DNA from: Streptacidiphilus sp. 4-A2
GTDB taxonomy: Bacteria; Actinomycetota; Actinomycetes; Streptomycetales; Streptomycetaceae
Direction of reading: 5' to 3'
Assembly (NCBI GenBank): GCA_014284505.1
Contig: JAAFYY010000001.1
Coordinates: 4,154,001-4,218,000, forward strand
Length of the DNA: 64,000 bases
Part shown: positions 8,158-18,396 of the stretch, in pieces
How positions within the stretch are numbered: the first letter of the stretch is position 1
Layout: every line of letters begins with the position of its first letter
The notes under the pieces: generated by a model
Database searches by the model: none
Told to the model about the DNA's origin: nothing
The model's input: only the letters and a program-made list of their open reading frames with translations
Program-made: the position numbers and the translations under genes

Positions 8158-8984
8158 TCACAGCGCCAGGTCAACCACCACCGGGGCGTGGTCGGAGGTG
8201 CCCTTGCCCTTGCGGGCCTCCCGGTCCACATAGGAGTCGCTCACGGCCGCGACAAAGGGCTTGTTGCCGTAGGTGAGGTCGATCCGCATGCCCTTGTTCT
8301 TCGGGAAGGCCAGGGCCCGGTAGTCCCAGAAGGTGTAGGCACGGTCGTACTTCAGTGCGCGGGGGTGGACATCGGCGAGGCCGGTGTCCCGCAGCGAGGC
8401 GAGGGCCTGGCGTTCAGCCGGGGTGACATGGGTGCTGCCCTCGAACACTGCGGGATCCCAGACGTCCTCATCGTGGGGGCGACGTTGAAGTCCCCGAGCA
8501 CGGCGAAGGGCCTGCTCCCTGCGGCGTCGTCGACCACGGCCGCCCGCAGGGCCTCGAACCAGCGCAGCTTGTAGGCGTAGTGGGGGTGGCCCAGCTCGCG
8601 CCCGTTGGGGACATAGACCGACCACACACGGACCGGGCCGCAGGTCGCGGCGATGGCGCGGGGCTCCTGCTCGGGCTCGGAGGCGATCAGGGCGTCCTCG
8701 GCCCCGGCCTCCTCCGCGAGGTAGCCGGGCTGGTCGGGCAGTCCGCGCACCACCTCGTCCAGGCCGATGCGAGAGAGGATCGCGACACCGTTCCAGCGCC
8801 CGGTCCCGTGTGCCGCGGTCTGGTAGCCGAGCTCGCTGACCGCCTCGTAGGGGAAGGCGTCCGTGGCGCACTTCAGCTCCTGCAGGCAGAGCACATCGGG
8901 CGAGGCGGTGCCCAGCCACTCCAGCAGCTTGGGCAGCCGGGCGTTGACCGAGTTGATGTTCCAGGTTGCAACACGAACAGTCAT
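8158..8984 (-). CDS. xthA: Exodeoxyribonuclease III (one frameshift)
   Basis: The protein is a Mg-dependent AP endonuclease/3'-5' exonuclease of base-excision repair. The N-terminal segment ATWNINSVNARLPKLLEWL, the metal-ligand CLQELK, the WSVYVPNG strand, LGDFNVAPT and the C-terminal TSDHAPVVVDL are the usual endonuclease/exonuclease/phosphatase motifs in order. The frame changes near 8484, where APT should be followed by DEDVWDP; a single missing base explains it. Both halves are highly conserved, so a sequencing error is far more likely than a dead gene. The ATG at 8984 is the family start. It is divergent from the CtaG gene. Confidence 0.9.
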
Positions 8985-9130
8985 CAGGAGCGCTCTTCCG
9001 TGCGGTGACGCGGGAGGGTCGGATCCAACTTACCGCCCGCCACCGACAGCGGACGGGACACCAGTCCGGCGGGCTTACGGGGGTCGGCTGAAGATCGCGG
9101 CAGCAGGAGGGGCAGAATCGGTTCCCGGGA

Positions 9131-10227
9131 GTGCCGGGTTCCGGCACCCCGTTCGGCAGCGAACGGAACGGCGTGGTGGGCGTGCAACTGGCAGCGGCGG
9201 CGGCATCGACGGTGTACACGGGGCCACCGGCCTGGACCCTGGGGCGGGTCTTCAGCGAGTGGCAGGCCGAGCCGGTGGTCCTGGCGATCGCCGTCCTGGG
9301 CACGGTCGGCTATCTGGCCGGACTGGTGCGGCTGCGCCGGTTCGGGGTCTCCTGGGCGTTCGGACGCACCGCGGCCTTCCTGCTGGGCATGGCGCTGTGG
9401 GTCTTCACCGTCTGCTCCGGCCTGGGTGTCTACGAGAAGTACCTGTTCACCGACGCGCGGTGCAGTCGGTGGTGCTGCTGATGGTGGTCCCGCTGCTGCT
9501 GGCGATGGGCGCCCCGGTCACGGTGCTCCTGGAGGCGGCCCCGGAGCGGTTCCGGTCCGGGATCCGGGCGGCGCTGCAGGGGCGGGGCCCAGGTGCTGAT
9601 GTTCCCGCTGTGTCGACGGTGGTGCTGATCATTCCGCCGTGGCTGCTGTACTTCACCGCCTGGTACCGGCTGTCGCTGACCACCGACCTGTGGAACATCG
9701 TCTTCCATGTGGCCTTTGTGCTGTTCGGCCTGGCGTACTACTGGCCCCGGCTCCAGCTGGACCCGGTCGGTCGGCACTACCACCCGCTGCTGGGCGTGGT
9801 GATCACGGTGGCCGAGGTGATCTTCGACGCGGCTCTCGGATTCATCCTGGTCTTCGGCTCGCACATGCTGGTGCCGGACTACTGGGCGTCGCTGCACCGC
9901 CCGTGGGGGATGTCTCCGCGCACCGACCAGTCCTGGGGCGGAGCGGTGCTCTGGGGCCTGGGCGACATCGCGGGGGTGCCCTTCCTGGTCGCGCTGATCA
10001 TCCGGGTGGTCCGCGAGGACCGGATCGAGACGGCCAAGGTCGACCGCCGCCTCGACGAGGAGGCTGCGGCCAGGACCGCGGCCCAGAGCACCGAGGCGGT
10101 GGCCGTGCCCGAGGCGGACCGTCCCCGGAGCCCCGCCGCGCCGGCCCCGCAGGACGAGGACAACATGCGCCCCTGGTGGCTGGACGACCCCAATCTGGCG
10201 CACCGCTTCGGCGGCGGCGAGGCCTGA
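9131..10227 (+). CDS. Cytochrome c oxidase assembly factor, caa3/CtaG family membrane protein (frameshifted)
   Basis: This polytopic membrane protein matches the actinobacterial caa3_CtaG family: GVSWAFGRTAAFLLGM, then VYEKYLFTD, PWLLYFTAWYR, YYWPRLQLDPVG and the conserved LGFILVFGSHMLVPDYW. The frame changes near 9462, where one C seems to be missing. A second disturbed stretch around 9590-9612 returns to the same frame, so a pair of compensating errors is likely there. The GTG at 9131 is only provisional because AGGAGG lies about 17 bases upstream. The charged tail ends in RPWWLDDPNLAHRFGG. Family members help copper delivery to cytochrome oxidase; no respiratory genes lie nearby. Confidence 0.75.
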
Positions 10228-10289
10228 CCCGGCAGGCGGCCGCCGGGACAGGTAGCCGACAGCAGCCGGGCCGGGGCCGGCGGCGGCGC

Positions 10290-11177
10290 TCAGCCGCGGC
10301 CGTACTCCTCCTCGGCCCGCCAGAAGAACACATATCCGGCGAGGCCCACCAGCAGCGCCCAGCTGACGGCCACCGGCCAGACATGGCGGGGCAGCAGCGA
10401 GGCGGGCACCGACATCATCAGCGCATAGCGCATCAGGTCGTTGAAGATCAGCGCCGGATTGAGGTTCAGCACGGTCGACACCAGTGCGGCGCGTTCGAGG
10501 TGAAGCTGCTGACGCTCCAGAAGACCCCGGACAGGTACATCCAGGTGCGCAGCACAAACGCATCAGCTGCGCCAGGTCCGTGGTCTTGGCGCCGATCCGG
10601 GCCATGAACAGGGCCAGCCCGGCATTGAAGACCGACTGGAGCAGCAGCACCGGGAAACACCAGCAGCCAGTGCCAGGTCAGCGGCTCGCCGGTGACCAGC
10701 ACGATCACCCCGAGCACCCCCATCGAGAAGATGAGCTGCTGGAGCTGGATCACGGTGAAGGCGATCGGCAGGCGCGGGGGAAGTGCAGCGCCCGGATCAG
10801 CCCGAGGTTGTCGGCGATCGAGCGGGTGCCGGCCAGCACGCGGACTGGGTGAACTGGAAGACGAAGACGCCGGTGCAGAGGTAGGCGATGAAGTTGGGGA
10901 TGCCCCGGTTGGTGCCCAGCAGCAGCCCGAAGATCAGATAGTAGACAGCCGCGTTCAGCAGCGGCGTCATCACCTGCCAGATCTGACCGAGCCGGGCCGC
11001 GGTGTACATCGCGGTGAGCCGCGCCGTCGCGAAGGCGACGATGAAGTGCCGCCGCGACCACAGCTGCCGGGTGTAGACCGGCAGCTGTGGTCGCTTGCCG
11101 GAGATGGACAGACCGTGCACAGCCGCGAGTTCGGCGCTGCCCAGGGCGGTGTCGACGCTGCCGGTGTAGTCACTCAC
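10290..11177 (-). pseudogene. ABC-2 type polysaccharide/teichoic-acid export permease (about five frameshifts)
   Basis: Pieces in different frames join into one TagG/Wzm-like permease: MSDYTGSVDTALGSAE at the start (11177), WSRRHFIVAFATARL, QIWQVMTPLLNAAVYYLIFG, then VIVLVTGEPLTWHWLLV, FVLRTWMYLSGVFWSV and the C-terminal NPALIFNDLMRYALMMS. Breaks fall roughly every 100 bases from 10480 to 10860. I call it a pseudogene in this sequence, but given breaks in neighbouring essential genes it may be intact in the organism. No ATP-binding partner is present in the window. It lies downstream of the glycosyltransferase/CDP-alcohol cluster and probably exports the polymer made there (inference). Confidence 0.7.
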
Positions 11178-11239
11178 TCTCCGACGTTCTCATGAGAGCG
11201 GCCCCTTGGCAGCGCCGACACCCGGCCGGGCGGCGGCGG

Positions 11240-12120
11240 TCAGATCACCGGGGGGCGCCCCAGCCGGGTCATCCGCCAGACCGTGCGCCAGCGCATCGGG
11301 CGGCGCGGGCCGCAGGGCGCGCGCCACCCCTCGGCGAAGCCGCCGAACCAGGCCCGCAGCGCATCACCCGAAGGCCGCCGGCCAGGGTGAGCAGGATCCA
11401 GGTGCCCAGATAGACCGGGACCAGTGGCGCGGGCAGGTTCCGCCGGGCGAGCCAGACCCGGTTGCGGGCGATGTTCCGGTGGTAGACGGCGTGCCTGCTG
11501 GGTCTTGGGGTGGTACAGCAGGATGTCCGCGCGGTACTCGATCTCCCAGCCGGCGTCCAGGGCGCGCCAGGCCAGGTCGGTCTCCTCATGGCCGTAGAAG
11601 AACTCCCCGGGGAGCTGTCCGGCCTGGGCGAAGACGGTGCTGCGCACCGCGCTGGCGCCGCCGAGGAAGGTGGTGACCTTCGAGGAGCGCAGCGGGTCGG
11701 CGGCGCGCAGCCTCGGGACGTGGCGCGCTGGGTCTCCCCGCTGTCGGGGTCGGCGATGCGGAAGCTGACGATGCCGAGCCGGGGGTCCGCGGCGAACGCG
11801 GCCCGCAGCTTCTCGGCGTCGTCGGGCTGCGGCAGCCCGTCGTCGTCCAGGAAGAGCACCACGTCGACGTCGGAGCCGTCGCGGCCGAAGGCCTCGATGC
11901 CGACGTTGCGCCCGCCGGGGATGCCGAGGTTCTCGTCGGTCCTGATGCGCGTACCCCGTCCGGCAGGCGGCACCGCCACACCGTTGGCGACCACCACGAC
12001 CTCGACCGCCGGACCGCGCTGCGCGGCCACGGAATCGAGCAGCGCGGTGAGTTCGGCGGGGCGGTTGCCCATGGTGAGCACGACCGCGCCGAGCCTCAGT
12101 TCGTCGGACACCGCGGTCAC
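11240..12120 (-). CDS. Glycosyltransferase family 2 (frameshifted)
   Basis: The GTG at 12120 overlaps the stop of the CDP-alcohol phosphatidyltransferase gene (GTGA). A GT-A nucleotide-sugar fold is visible: LGAVVLTMGNRP at the start, LGIPGGRNVGIEAF, the metal-binding FLDDDGLPQPDD, and the acceptor-site GHEETDLAWRAL. Breaks occur near 11720, 11500 and 11370, each joining recognisable GT2 sequence in a new frame. The C-terminal segment includes a hydrophobic stretch (YLGTWILLTLAGGL), so the enzyme is probably membrane-associated. It likely adds sugars to the phosphodiester polymer or lipid predicted for this cluster. Confidence 0.8.
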
Positions 12121-12953
12121 CTCAGCCGGCTGGAGAGGACGATGCTGAGCAGGTGCAGGCCGGTCTGCAGCACGGCGATGGCGGCCAGCACCGCGACCGC
12201 GATCCGGGTGAACAGCAGGTCGCCGTGGACGCTGTCGGCGATCCCGGCCGCGAGCAGCACCAGGGATGCCTCGACGCCGCCGATCAGCCGGTGGAACTTG
12301 AGCGCGGCCGCGAGCTTGCGGGCCCTGGCGACGCCTGCCGCGCGGGGCACCGAAGCGGTGTCCTCCACCGCGGCGAGACCGCGGCGGATCCGGGCGACGT
12401 CCACCAGGTCGGTCTCGGCCTTGATCAGGATCGCCCCGAGCGCGGCGACGGTGCCGAGGAAGGCCCACATCCACGCCGGGCCGCCGTGCTGCTTGAACAG
12501 GTCGGCGGCGCGCAGTCCGGCGCCGGTGAGCAGCGCGGCCTCGGCCAGGTAGTGGCCGACCCGGTCCAGGTAGACCCCGGTGGTGGAGGTCTGCTTGCGC
12601 CAGCGGGCGAGCTCGCCGTCGACGCAGTCCAGGCCGAGGTACGCCTGGATCAGCAGGGCGGCGAGGACGGCGCCGGTGAGTCCGGGGATGAGCAGCGCGG
12701 CGCCGCCGAGGACGCCGGTGAACATCATCAGCCAGGTCAGCTGGTTGGGGCTGACCGGGGCGTTGATCAGGTGCCGGGTGATGCGGGAGGAGATCCGGCG
12801 CATGTAGATGCGTCCGGCCCAGTGCTCGCCGGAACGCCGGTCCAGCAGGCCCTCGGGGTGGGCGACCGCGCGGAACTCGGCGATCGTGGGCTTGCCGCCG
12901 GGGCGACCGGGCTGACCGGATCGTTCAGGAGCAGGAGCTGACGTGTTTGACAT
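12117..12953 (-). CDS. CDP-alcohol phosphatidyltransferase family protein
   Basis: This intact ORF of about 278 residues has several membrane helices and the CDP-alcohol phosphotransferase signature, read here as D-x2-D-G-x2-A-R (LDCVDGELARWRKQ) with the following GVYLDRVGHY supplying the D-x3-D part. Such enzymes move a phospho-alcohol from a CDP carrier to an acceptor lipid or polyol. The ATG at 12953 lies inside the 3' end of the glycerol-1-phosphate-dehydrogenase-like gene (29-bp overlap). With that gene and the nucleotidyltransferase upstream it forms a plausible route: make a polyol phosphate, activate it with CTP, transfer it. The exact alcohol is unknown. Confidence 0.85.
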   Translation of the reverse strand: MSNTSAPAPERSGQPGRPGGKPTIAEFRAVAHPEGLLDRRSGEHWAGRIYMRRISSRITRHLINAPVSPNQLTWLMMFTGVLGGAALLIPGLTGAVLAALLIQAYLGLDCVDGELARWRKQTSTTGVYLDRVGHYLAEAALLTGAGLRAADLFKQHGGPAWMWAFLGTVAALGAILIKAETDLVDVARIRRGLAAVEDTASVPRAAGVARARKLAAALKFHRLIGGVEASLVLLAAGIADSVHGDLLFTRIAVAVLAAIAVLQTGLHLLSIVLSSRLR

Positions 12954-13991
12954 AGTCGTTGTACGCGTCCCGGATGGCTGGGGTGTCGAGGTCGAGGTGC
13001 TCCAGGATGGTGAAGCGTCCTGGGCGGGTCTGTGGAGCGTAGTGCACCGCGGCGATGAACTCTCGTCGCTGAAGTCGATCTGGTCCGCCGTCACCGGCAG
13101 CCCGTGGCGCCGCAGCACCTGGATCATCTGCCCGGACAGTTCCAGCTCGCCCCGCAGATAGGTGGCGAACGCCGCGCCGAGGCCCACCTGTTCGCCGTGC
13201 TGGGCGGAGCGGGTGGGGTACAGGATGTCCAAAGCGTGGCTGATCTCGTGGCAGCCGCCGCTCGCGGGTCGGCTGCTGCCGGCCACGTTCATGGAGATCC
13301 CGGTCAGCACCAGCGCCTCGGCGAGCGCGCCGAGCAGGTCGTCGTCCGCTATGTCGCCGGGGTGTCGCAGGATCGAATGGCCCGCGGTGCGGGCCATGGC
13401 CGCGGCCAGTCCGTCGACGACCTCACCGGTCTCCCGCTGGGAGAGCTCCCAGTCGGCGATACAGGAGATGTTGGAGACGGCCTCGCCGATGCCGGAGCTG
13501 ACGAAGCGCCTCGGGGCCTGCCGGATCACATCGAGGTCGACGACGATGCCGATCGGGCTGGGCACCCCGTACGAGCCGCGGCCGGCGTCGTTGTCCAGGG
13601 TGGAGACCGGGGAGCAGATGCCGTCGTGGGCGAGGTTGGTAGCCACCGCGACCATGGGCAGGCCCACCCGGGCGGCCGCGTACTTGGCGGCGTCGATGAT
13701 CTTTCCGCCGCCCAGGCCGACCACCGCGTCGTAGTGGCCCGAGTGCATCTGGTCGGCCAGCTTGACGGCCGAGTCGAGGGTGCCTCCGGCGACGGAGTAC
13801 CAGTCGGCGCCCGGCAGCTGCGGGGTGAGCCGGGCGCACAGGGCCGCCCCGGAGCCGCCGCTGACCGCGACCGCGATCCGGCCGGAGGCGGAGATCCGCT
13901 GGTCGGCGAGGACCAGCCCGAGGTCGTCCAGGGCTCCGGCACGGATGTCGACGACCAGCGGCGAGGGAACCAGCCGGGTCAGTACAGGCAT
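12925..13991 (-). CDS. Iron-containing alcohol dehydrogenase / sn-glycerol-1-phosphate dehydrogenase-like protein (one frameshift)
   Basis: The protein resembles the AraM/G1PDH branch of the glycerol-dehydrogenase superfamily: VVGLGGGKIIDAAKYAA is the NAD-binding loop, VATNLAHDGICSPVS the substrate loop, and GGCHEISHALD plus QHGEQVGLG carry the metal-binding histidines. The frame changes near 13068, where DFSDE should continue as EFIAAVHYAP; one G appears lost. Restored, the gene stops at 12925. Because of the shift, the uncorrected frame runs on into the next gene. G1PDH enzymes reduce dihydroxyacetone phosphate to sn-glycerol-1-phosphate, but related members act on other polyol phosphates. 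The ATG at 13991 overlaps the upstream gene by 13 bp. Confidence 0.8.
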
Positions 13992-14733
13992 GCGATCTCC
14001 CGTCCCCTGGCGAGGTCGTCGTGGTTGTCGATCTCGACCCAGGAGACCTCGCCGATGGGCTGGACGTCGACGCGCTGCCCGCGGTTCACCATCTCCTGGT
14101 AGCCGTCCTCGTAGTAGAGCTGCGGGTCGCGCTCGAAGGTGGCCTGGAGCGCGGAGGCCAGGTTGTCGGCGGCGGGGGGTTGATCACAGTGAGGCCGATG
14201 TACTCACCGGTGGCCTCGGCCGGGTCCATCAGCTTGGTGATCCGGCGCATCCCGAGCTCGGGGTCGACCACGACCTTCATCTCCTCGTCGGCGAGCTTCT
14301 TCACCGTGTCGAGGGCGAGCAGGATGCCGGGGGCGTTGCCCTCGGCGGCGAGCCGGGCATTGGCGTCGAGCATGGTGCGCTGCACCGAGGCGGGGTGCAC
14401 CGTGTCGCCGTTGGCGAGCAGCAGGCCCTCGCCGAAGAGCTCACGGGCGCACCAGAGGGAGTAGGCGTTGTTCCACTCCTCGGCCTTGTCGTTGTCGACC
14501 AGGGTGAGCGTCAGCCCGTACTGGGCCTCCAGCGCGGCCTTGCGCTGGTACACGGCCTCGGCCCGGTAGCCGACCACGATCGCGACAACCTTGATGCCGA
14601 CCTCGGCGAAGTTGCCGAGAGTGAGGTCGAGAATGGTCCGCTCGCCGTCCACCGGCACCAGCGCCTTGGGGAGGGTGTCGGTGTAGGGGCGCAGGCGGCG
14701 TCCGGCGCCGGCGGCCAGGACAAGGCCGATCAT
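13979..14733 (-). CDS. NTP transferase family protein, phosphocholine/polyol cytidylyltransferase-like (one frameshift)
   Basis: The N-terminus IGLVLAAGAGRRLRPYTD and LPKALVPVDG is the classic nucleotidyltransferase loop and lysine motif; LLANGDTVHP is the metal-binding aspartate strand. The frame shifts near 14175 in a G-run, and the other frame supplies the C-terminus through VSWVEIDNHDDLARG to a stop at 13979. The ATG at 14733 is chosen over an upstream in-frame start because the family begins MIGLVLAAG. It is the first gene of the leftward cluster, divergent from idi. A cytidylyl donor is inferred from the CDP-alcohol transferase in the same operon. Confidence 0.8.
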
Positions 14734-14945
14734 GGGGCGTCTCACTCTCTGTACTTCAAGCGTCAGTGCATCAGGCAACGGTGCAAGCTACCCGCGATCG
14801 TAAGCGAATGTGAAGGTCATGCGGGACGCGGGACCCTCTTGTGACTGTCTCGCTGAGAGCTGGGGCGCGCGTACGGCAGACTGTTCGGAAGCGATATGAC
14901 CGGCAGCTACCAGCCCTGCAGCTACGAGCCGAGAGGTCCTCATTC

Positions 14946-15518
14946 ATGTCGATCAGCGAACCGTCGACCCTGACCACGACCGAGATCCTGCTGGAACTCG
15001 TCGACACCGAGGGGCGGACCATTGGTACGGCCGAGAAGCTGTCGGCTCATCGGAGCCCCGGCCAGCTGCACCGGGCCTTCTCGGTCTTCCTGTTCGACGT
15101 CCAGGGGCGGATGCTGCTCCAGCAACGGGCGCTGGGGAAATACCACTCCCCCGGAGTCTGGTCGAACACATGCTGCGGGCATCCATACCCGGGCGAGCCG
15201 CCCTTTGTCGCCGCGGCCCGTCGTACAGCGGAGGAGCTGGGCGCGGGCCCGGTGCGGCTGCAGCAGGCGGGGACGGTGACCTACAACCACCCGGACGAGG
15301 CGACCGGGCTGGTGGAGAAGGAGTACAACCACCTGTTCGTCGGGGTGGCCGAGGCCGAGCAGCACCCGGATCCGGCGGAAATCGCGGACGTGCTCTTCGT
15401 CACCCCCGCCGAACTGGCCGAGCTGCGGGCGGCCAAGCCGTTCTCGGCGTGGTTCGGCACGGTGCTGGAGGCGGCGCTGCCGACCGTCCGCGAGGTGTTC
15501 CCGACCGCCGGCTGGTAA
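14946..15518 (+). CDS. idi: Isopentenyl-diphosphate delta-isomerase, type I
   Basis: This intact protein of about 190 residues carries the type I (Nudix-fold) catalytic motifs: the cysteine in WSNTCCGHP and the glutamate in VEKEYNHLFVG, with HRAFSVFLFD before them. It interconverts IPP and DMAPP for isoprenoid synthesis, in the cytosol and with divalent metal. The ATG at 14946 follows GAGAGG; the frame is open further upstream without conserved sequence. It stands alone, divergent from the polymer cluster, and is followed by a strong hairpin. In streptomycetes, whose main pathway is MEP, type I idi often supports specialised isoprenoids. Confidence 0.93.
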   Translation: MSISEPSTLTTTEILLELVDTEGRTIGTAEKLSAHRSPGQLHRAFSVFLFDVQGRMLLQQRALGKYHSPGVWSNTCCGHPYPGEPPFVAAARRTAEELGAGPVRLQQAGTVTYNHPDEATGLVEKEYNHLFVGVAEAEQHPDPAEIADVLFVTPAELAELRAAKPFSAWFGTVLEAALPTVREVFPTAGW

Positions 15519-15890
15519 CGGCTGCCGCGGTCCCGCGCCCGGTGAACCCAGCCGTTCTTACCCTGCTCCGACAGGTCTTCACCTCCCGTTCGGAGCAGGG
15601 ACGCCGTGCCGAAGCCATATTTCTTTTCCAGGGCACTTGTGACGTGGGATAACGACAGGGCACCATGGCCAACATCTGCTGGCGTTCGCAGCGCGGCCCG
15701 TACGTCCGTCGGCATGTACCCGCCTGTCGCTTTTCTTGTCCTGCCTGATCTTCTTGCTTTACCTGCCCCTCTTGCTTACCCCCTTGCCTGCCCATGTGCC
15801 GTTACTGGACGCAGCCCCCGCTGGAGGACCCCTTGGCCCCGCCTCCCCGGGAAATTCAAAGTCCTCTCACATGCTTCCCATTCGAATCCC
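15519..15890. other. Intergenic region between idi and the secreted protease
   Basis: No convincing gene is seen in this 372-bp stretch. It holds the hairpin at 15561-15600. After that the sequence is pyrimidine-rich and noticeably lower in GC (15720-15790), unlike its surroundings. The frame of the protease is open through most of it from 15606, but that reading lacks a signal peptide at its start and looks non-coding. It probably carries the protease promoter. Confidence 0.5.
15561..15600 (+). terminator. Hairpin terminator downstream of idi
   Basis: CCCTGCTCCGA at 15561-15571 pairs perfectly with TCGGAGCAGGG at 15590-15600 around an 18-nt loop, 43 bp after the idi stop. There is no T-run, as is usual for actinomycete terminators. 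Confidence 0.65.
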
Positions 15891-16689
15891 ATGGTGGTCG
15901 AGGATGCTCACGGGGTGAGAGTCCTCCAACTGCCCACCCCGTGGGCCACACCGGCGCGCTGGGCGCTTGCCGTGCTCGCCTGGCTGGTGGTGATGTCGGT
16001 CGGCAGTGCCACCGCGGTGGCACTGGACCCGGTGGGGCTGGGCCGGTCCTGGACGGTCTCGGAGACCTCGGCGACGGTGCGGATCGGCGCGCTGTTCAAC
16101 GGCAGCCCCAGCAACGGGCACTTCTGCACCGCGAGCGTGGTCGACAGCCCCGGCGGTGACGTGATCATCTCGGCGGCGCACTGCCTGTCCACCACCCCGG
16201 GGAACACGGTCTTCATCCCCGCTTACCACAACGGCCAGGAGCCGTACGGTGTCTGGCCGGTGCTGCACACCATCGAGGACCCGAACTGGACCGCCAACAC
16301 CGACCCGGACTACGACGTGGCCTTCGCCGTGGTCGGTCCGCTGCACGGCAAGGAGATCCAGCAGGTGGTGGCGGCAACACGCTGGCCGTGAACCAGTCAC
16401 CGTCCCAGCTGATCACTCTCACCGGTTATCCGGAGACCGCCAACGCCCCGATCACCTGCAGCAACTACAGCGCCTCGTTCAGCGCCACGCAGATGCGCAT
16501 CACCTGCGCCAACTACACCGACGGCACCAGCGGCAGCCCTGGTGATCCCGGCAAGCACGGCACCGGCACGGTGATCGGCGTGATCGGCGGCTTCGAACAG
16601 GGCGGCTACACCCGGACATCTCCTACAGCGTGTACTTCGACGGCGCGGTGCAGTCGCTGTACCAGCAGGCCATCACGATGGTTCGCTGA
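15891..16689 (+). CDS. Secreted trypsin-like serine protease (two frameshifts)
   Basis: A signal peptide is visible (WALAVLAWLVVMSVGSATAVA). The catalytic histidine is in VIISAAHCLS, the aspartate in DYDVAFAVV and the serine in DGTSGSPG, in chymotrypsin-fold order. Shifts occur near 16375 (VVGGNTLAVNQSP across the break) and 16612 (GGYTP-DISYSVYF). The start is either the ATG at 15891 or the GTG at 15915, which has GAGG 12 bases upstream and places the signal peptide at the N-terminus. Related streptomycete proteins are exported endopeptidases. The last 84 bases overlap the convergent DMT-transporter frame. No partner gene is evident. Confidence 0.8.
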
Positions 16690-17687
16690 CCTGTTCGGAG
16701 ACGCCCGGACCGCCGGGCGCCTCCGTGCTCCCCCCGTTTCCCCCACCGGCCGCGCTGCTTCCACCGGCGGCACTGCTTCCACGGCCGTACTGCCTCCACC
16801 GGCCGCCGGCTGCCCGGACGCTCCGCTGTCGCGGCGCATCGAGTCGAGCCGCGACAGCCCGACCGCGCCCAGGAGCACCAGACCCGCGCCGAATATCTGC
16901 GGGACCAGCCACCAGCCGGTCCGCACCGACTCGTTGTAGAGGGTGACCCCCAGCGAGAGGCTGATCAGCGCGTCGCCGAGGGTGAGCGCCGGCTGCGAGG
17001 CCACCAGCGGCCCGGCCTGCATGGCGTTCTCCAACAGGAACAGGGCGCAGACGCCGACCGCGGCGAATCCGTAGGTCTGCCAGGACTGGAAGAAGACGGC
17101 CACACCCTGGTGGTCGAGGGTGTCGGTGGCGGACTTCATCAGCGCGGCGGTCAGCGCGTAGCCGATGGCCGCAGCCGTGCCCAGGCAGACCGCGCGGGCC
17201 GGGCCGACCGGGCGCCGCAGCGCCGCGGCGGCCAGCACCACCATCGCTCCCCCGCAGCTGCCGACCGCCAGCACCCACAGCGCCATGGACGGCTGGAGAT
17301 CCCCGCCGCGCGGGGCGGCCGCGAACAGCGCGATGCCCAGCCCGAGGACGATCGCCGCGACCGAGAGCCAGCCCGGCCGGGCATCCGTTTGCGGAACACC
17401 AGACCCGAGATGAGCAGAGCGAACGGAAGTTCGAGCACAAAGATCGGCTGGACCACCGCGAGCGGGCCGGTCGCCAGTGCCAGGGCCTGGAACAGCGCCG
17501 CGAAGATAACGCCGAGTATGCCGCCGAACCACACCGGGGTGCGCAAAAGGTCCAGCATCAGCCGCAGCCGGAAGCTGTCGGACTGCGGGACGATCAGCGC
17601 GGCCCGCCGCTGCAGCACTGTACCCAGCGCATTGCTCACCGCTGCGAGCACCGCGAAGAGCACCGACAGTACGGCTGTAGGTGTCAT
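16606..17687 (-). CDS. DMT-superfamily (EamA-like) membrane protein (one frameshift)
   Basis: About nine to ten hydrophobic helices are visible, beginning MTPTAVLSVLFAVLAAVSNA and including QPIFVLELPFALLISGLVF and QPALTLGDALISLSLGV, a repeat layout typical of DMT exporters. The frame shifts near 17390 after VFRKRMP. GGAGGGGG precedes the ATG at 17687. The C-terminus is uncertain: one frame runs to 16606, overlapping the convergent protease, while another ends at 16673; a tail ending between these is more likely than a real overlap. It lies downstream of the XRE-cupin gene. The substrate is unknown. Confidence 0.7.
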
Positions 17688-17790
17688 CTGCTGGGTCACC
17701 CCCTCCCCTCGGCCCTCCTTACCCTTCTGGATGCTACCGGCCCCTGGGACAGTCCACGGGAGCGATCCCAACGACGGGCGCGCCGCGCCC

Positions 17791-18365
17791 TCAGGAGGCC
17801 GGCAGCGGGACCGAGACCACCATGGTGAGCCGGGCGACCGCGGTCCCCCGGTTGCGGTAGCCGTGCGGCCGGCCGGCGTCATAGGTGGCGGTGGCGCCCG
17901 TTGGCAGCTCGTGCCGGACACCGTCCACCAGCAGCTCGACCTCTCCTTCGTCCACCCGGACGATCTCGGTCGTCCCGGCCGGGTGGGCATCGGAGTCATG
18001 GCCCTCGCCGGGCTGGAGCGTCCAGCGCCACAGTTCCAGCGGCCCGGGCGACTCCACCCGGCCAGCAGCACCCCGGCACTGCCCTGCTCCGTGGACCACA
18101 GGGTCACCGCCTCCTGCTCCGGGACGATCCGGACGACCGGGCCCTGGTCGTAGTCGAGCAGCCGGGCCAGGCTCACACCGAGGGCGTCGGCCACCCGGAC
18201 CACCGTGCCGACGCTGGGGTTGGTGCGTGCCTGTTCGATCTGGATGAGCATCCCGCGGCTGACTCCGGCCCGAGCGGCCAGGGCGTCCAGGGTCAGGGCA
18301 CGGTCCGCACGGAACCGGCGCACATTGCGCGCGAGGGACTGGGCGACCAGGTCGAGGTCGGGCAT
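17791..18365 (-). CDS. XRE-family HTH regulator with C-terminal cupin sensor (one frameshift)
   Basis: An N-terminal XRE helix-turn-helix (LARNVRRFRADRALTLDALA, then GVSRGMLIQIEQARTNPS) is followed by a cupin_2 barrel (WTLQPGEGHDSDAHPAGTTE, GEVELLVDGVRHEL, HGYRNRG). The frame changes near 18063 between the halves. The ATG at 18365 opens the family consensus MPDLDLVAQ. The cupin barrel normally binds a small ligand or metal. It is divergent from a DMT transporter with operator-like repeats between, so it probably represses or activates that exporter and perhaps the DMT gene downstream on its own strand. Confidence 0.85.
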
Positions 18366-18396
18366 GGGGCGGTCCAGTGGAGTAGAGGGACAAGAT

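Noticed and set aside
12117-13991. Apparent natural fusion of a G1PDH-like enzyme to a CDP-alcohol phosphatidyltransferase
   Set aside because: A single lost base near 13068 carries the first gene into the second's frame; restoring it gives a stop at 12925 and a separate ATG at 12953.
15606-15890. N-terminal extension of the secreted protease from 15606
   Set aside because: It would place the signal peptide more than 100 residues inside the protein and lacks a ribosome site; the start at 15891 or 15915 is preferred.
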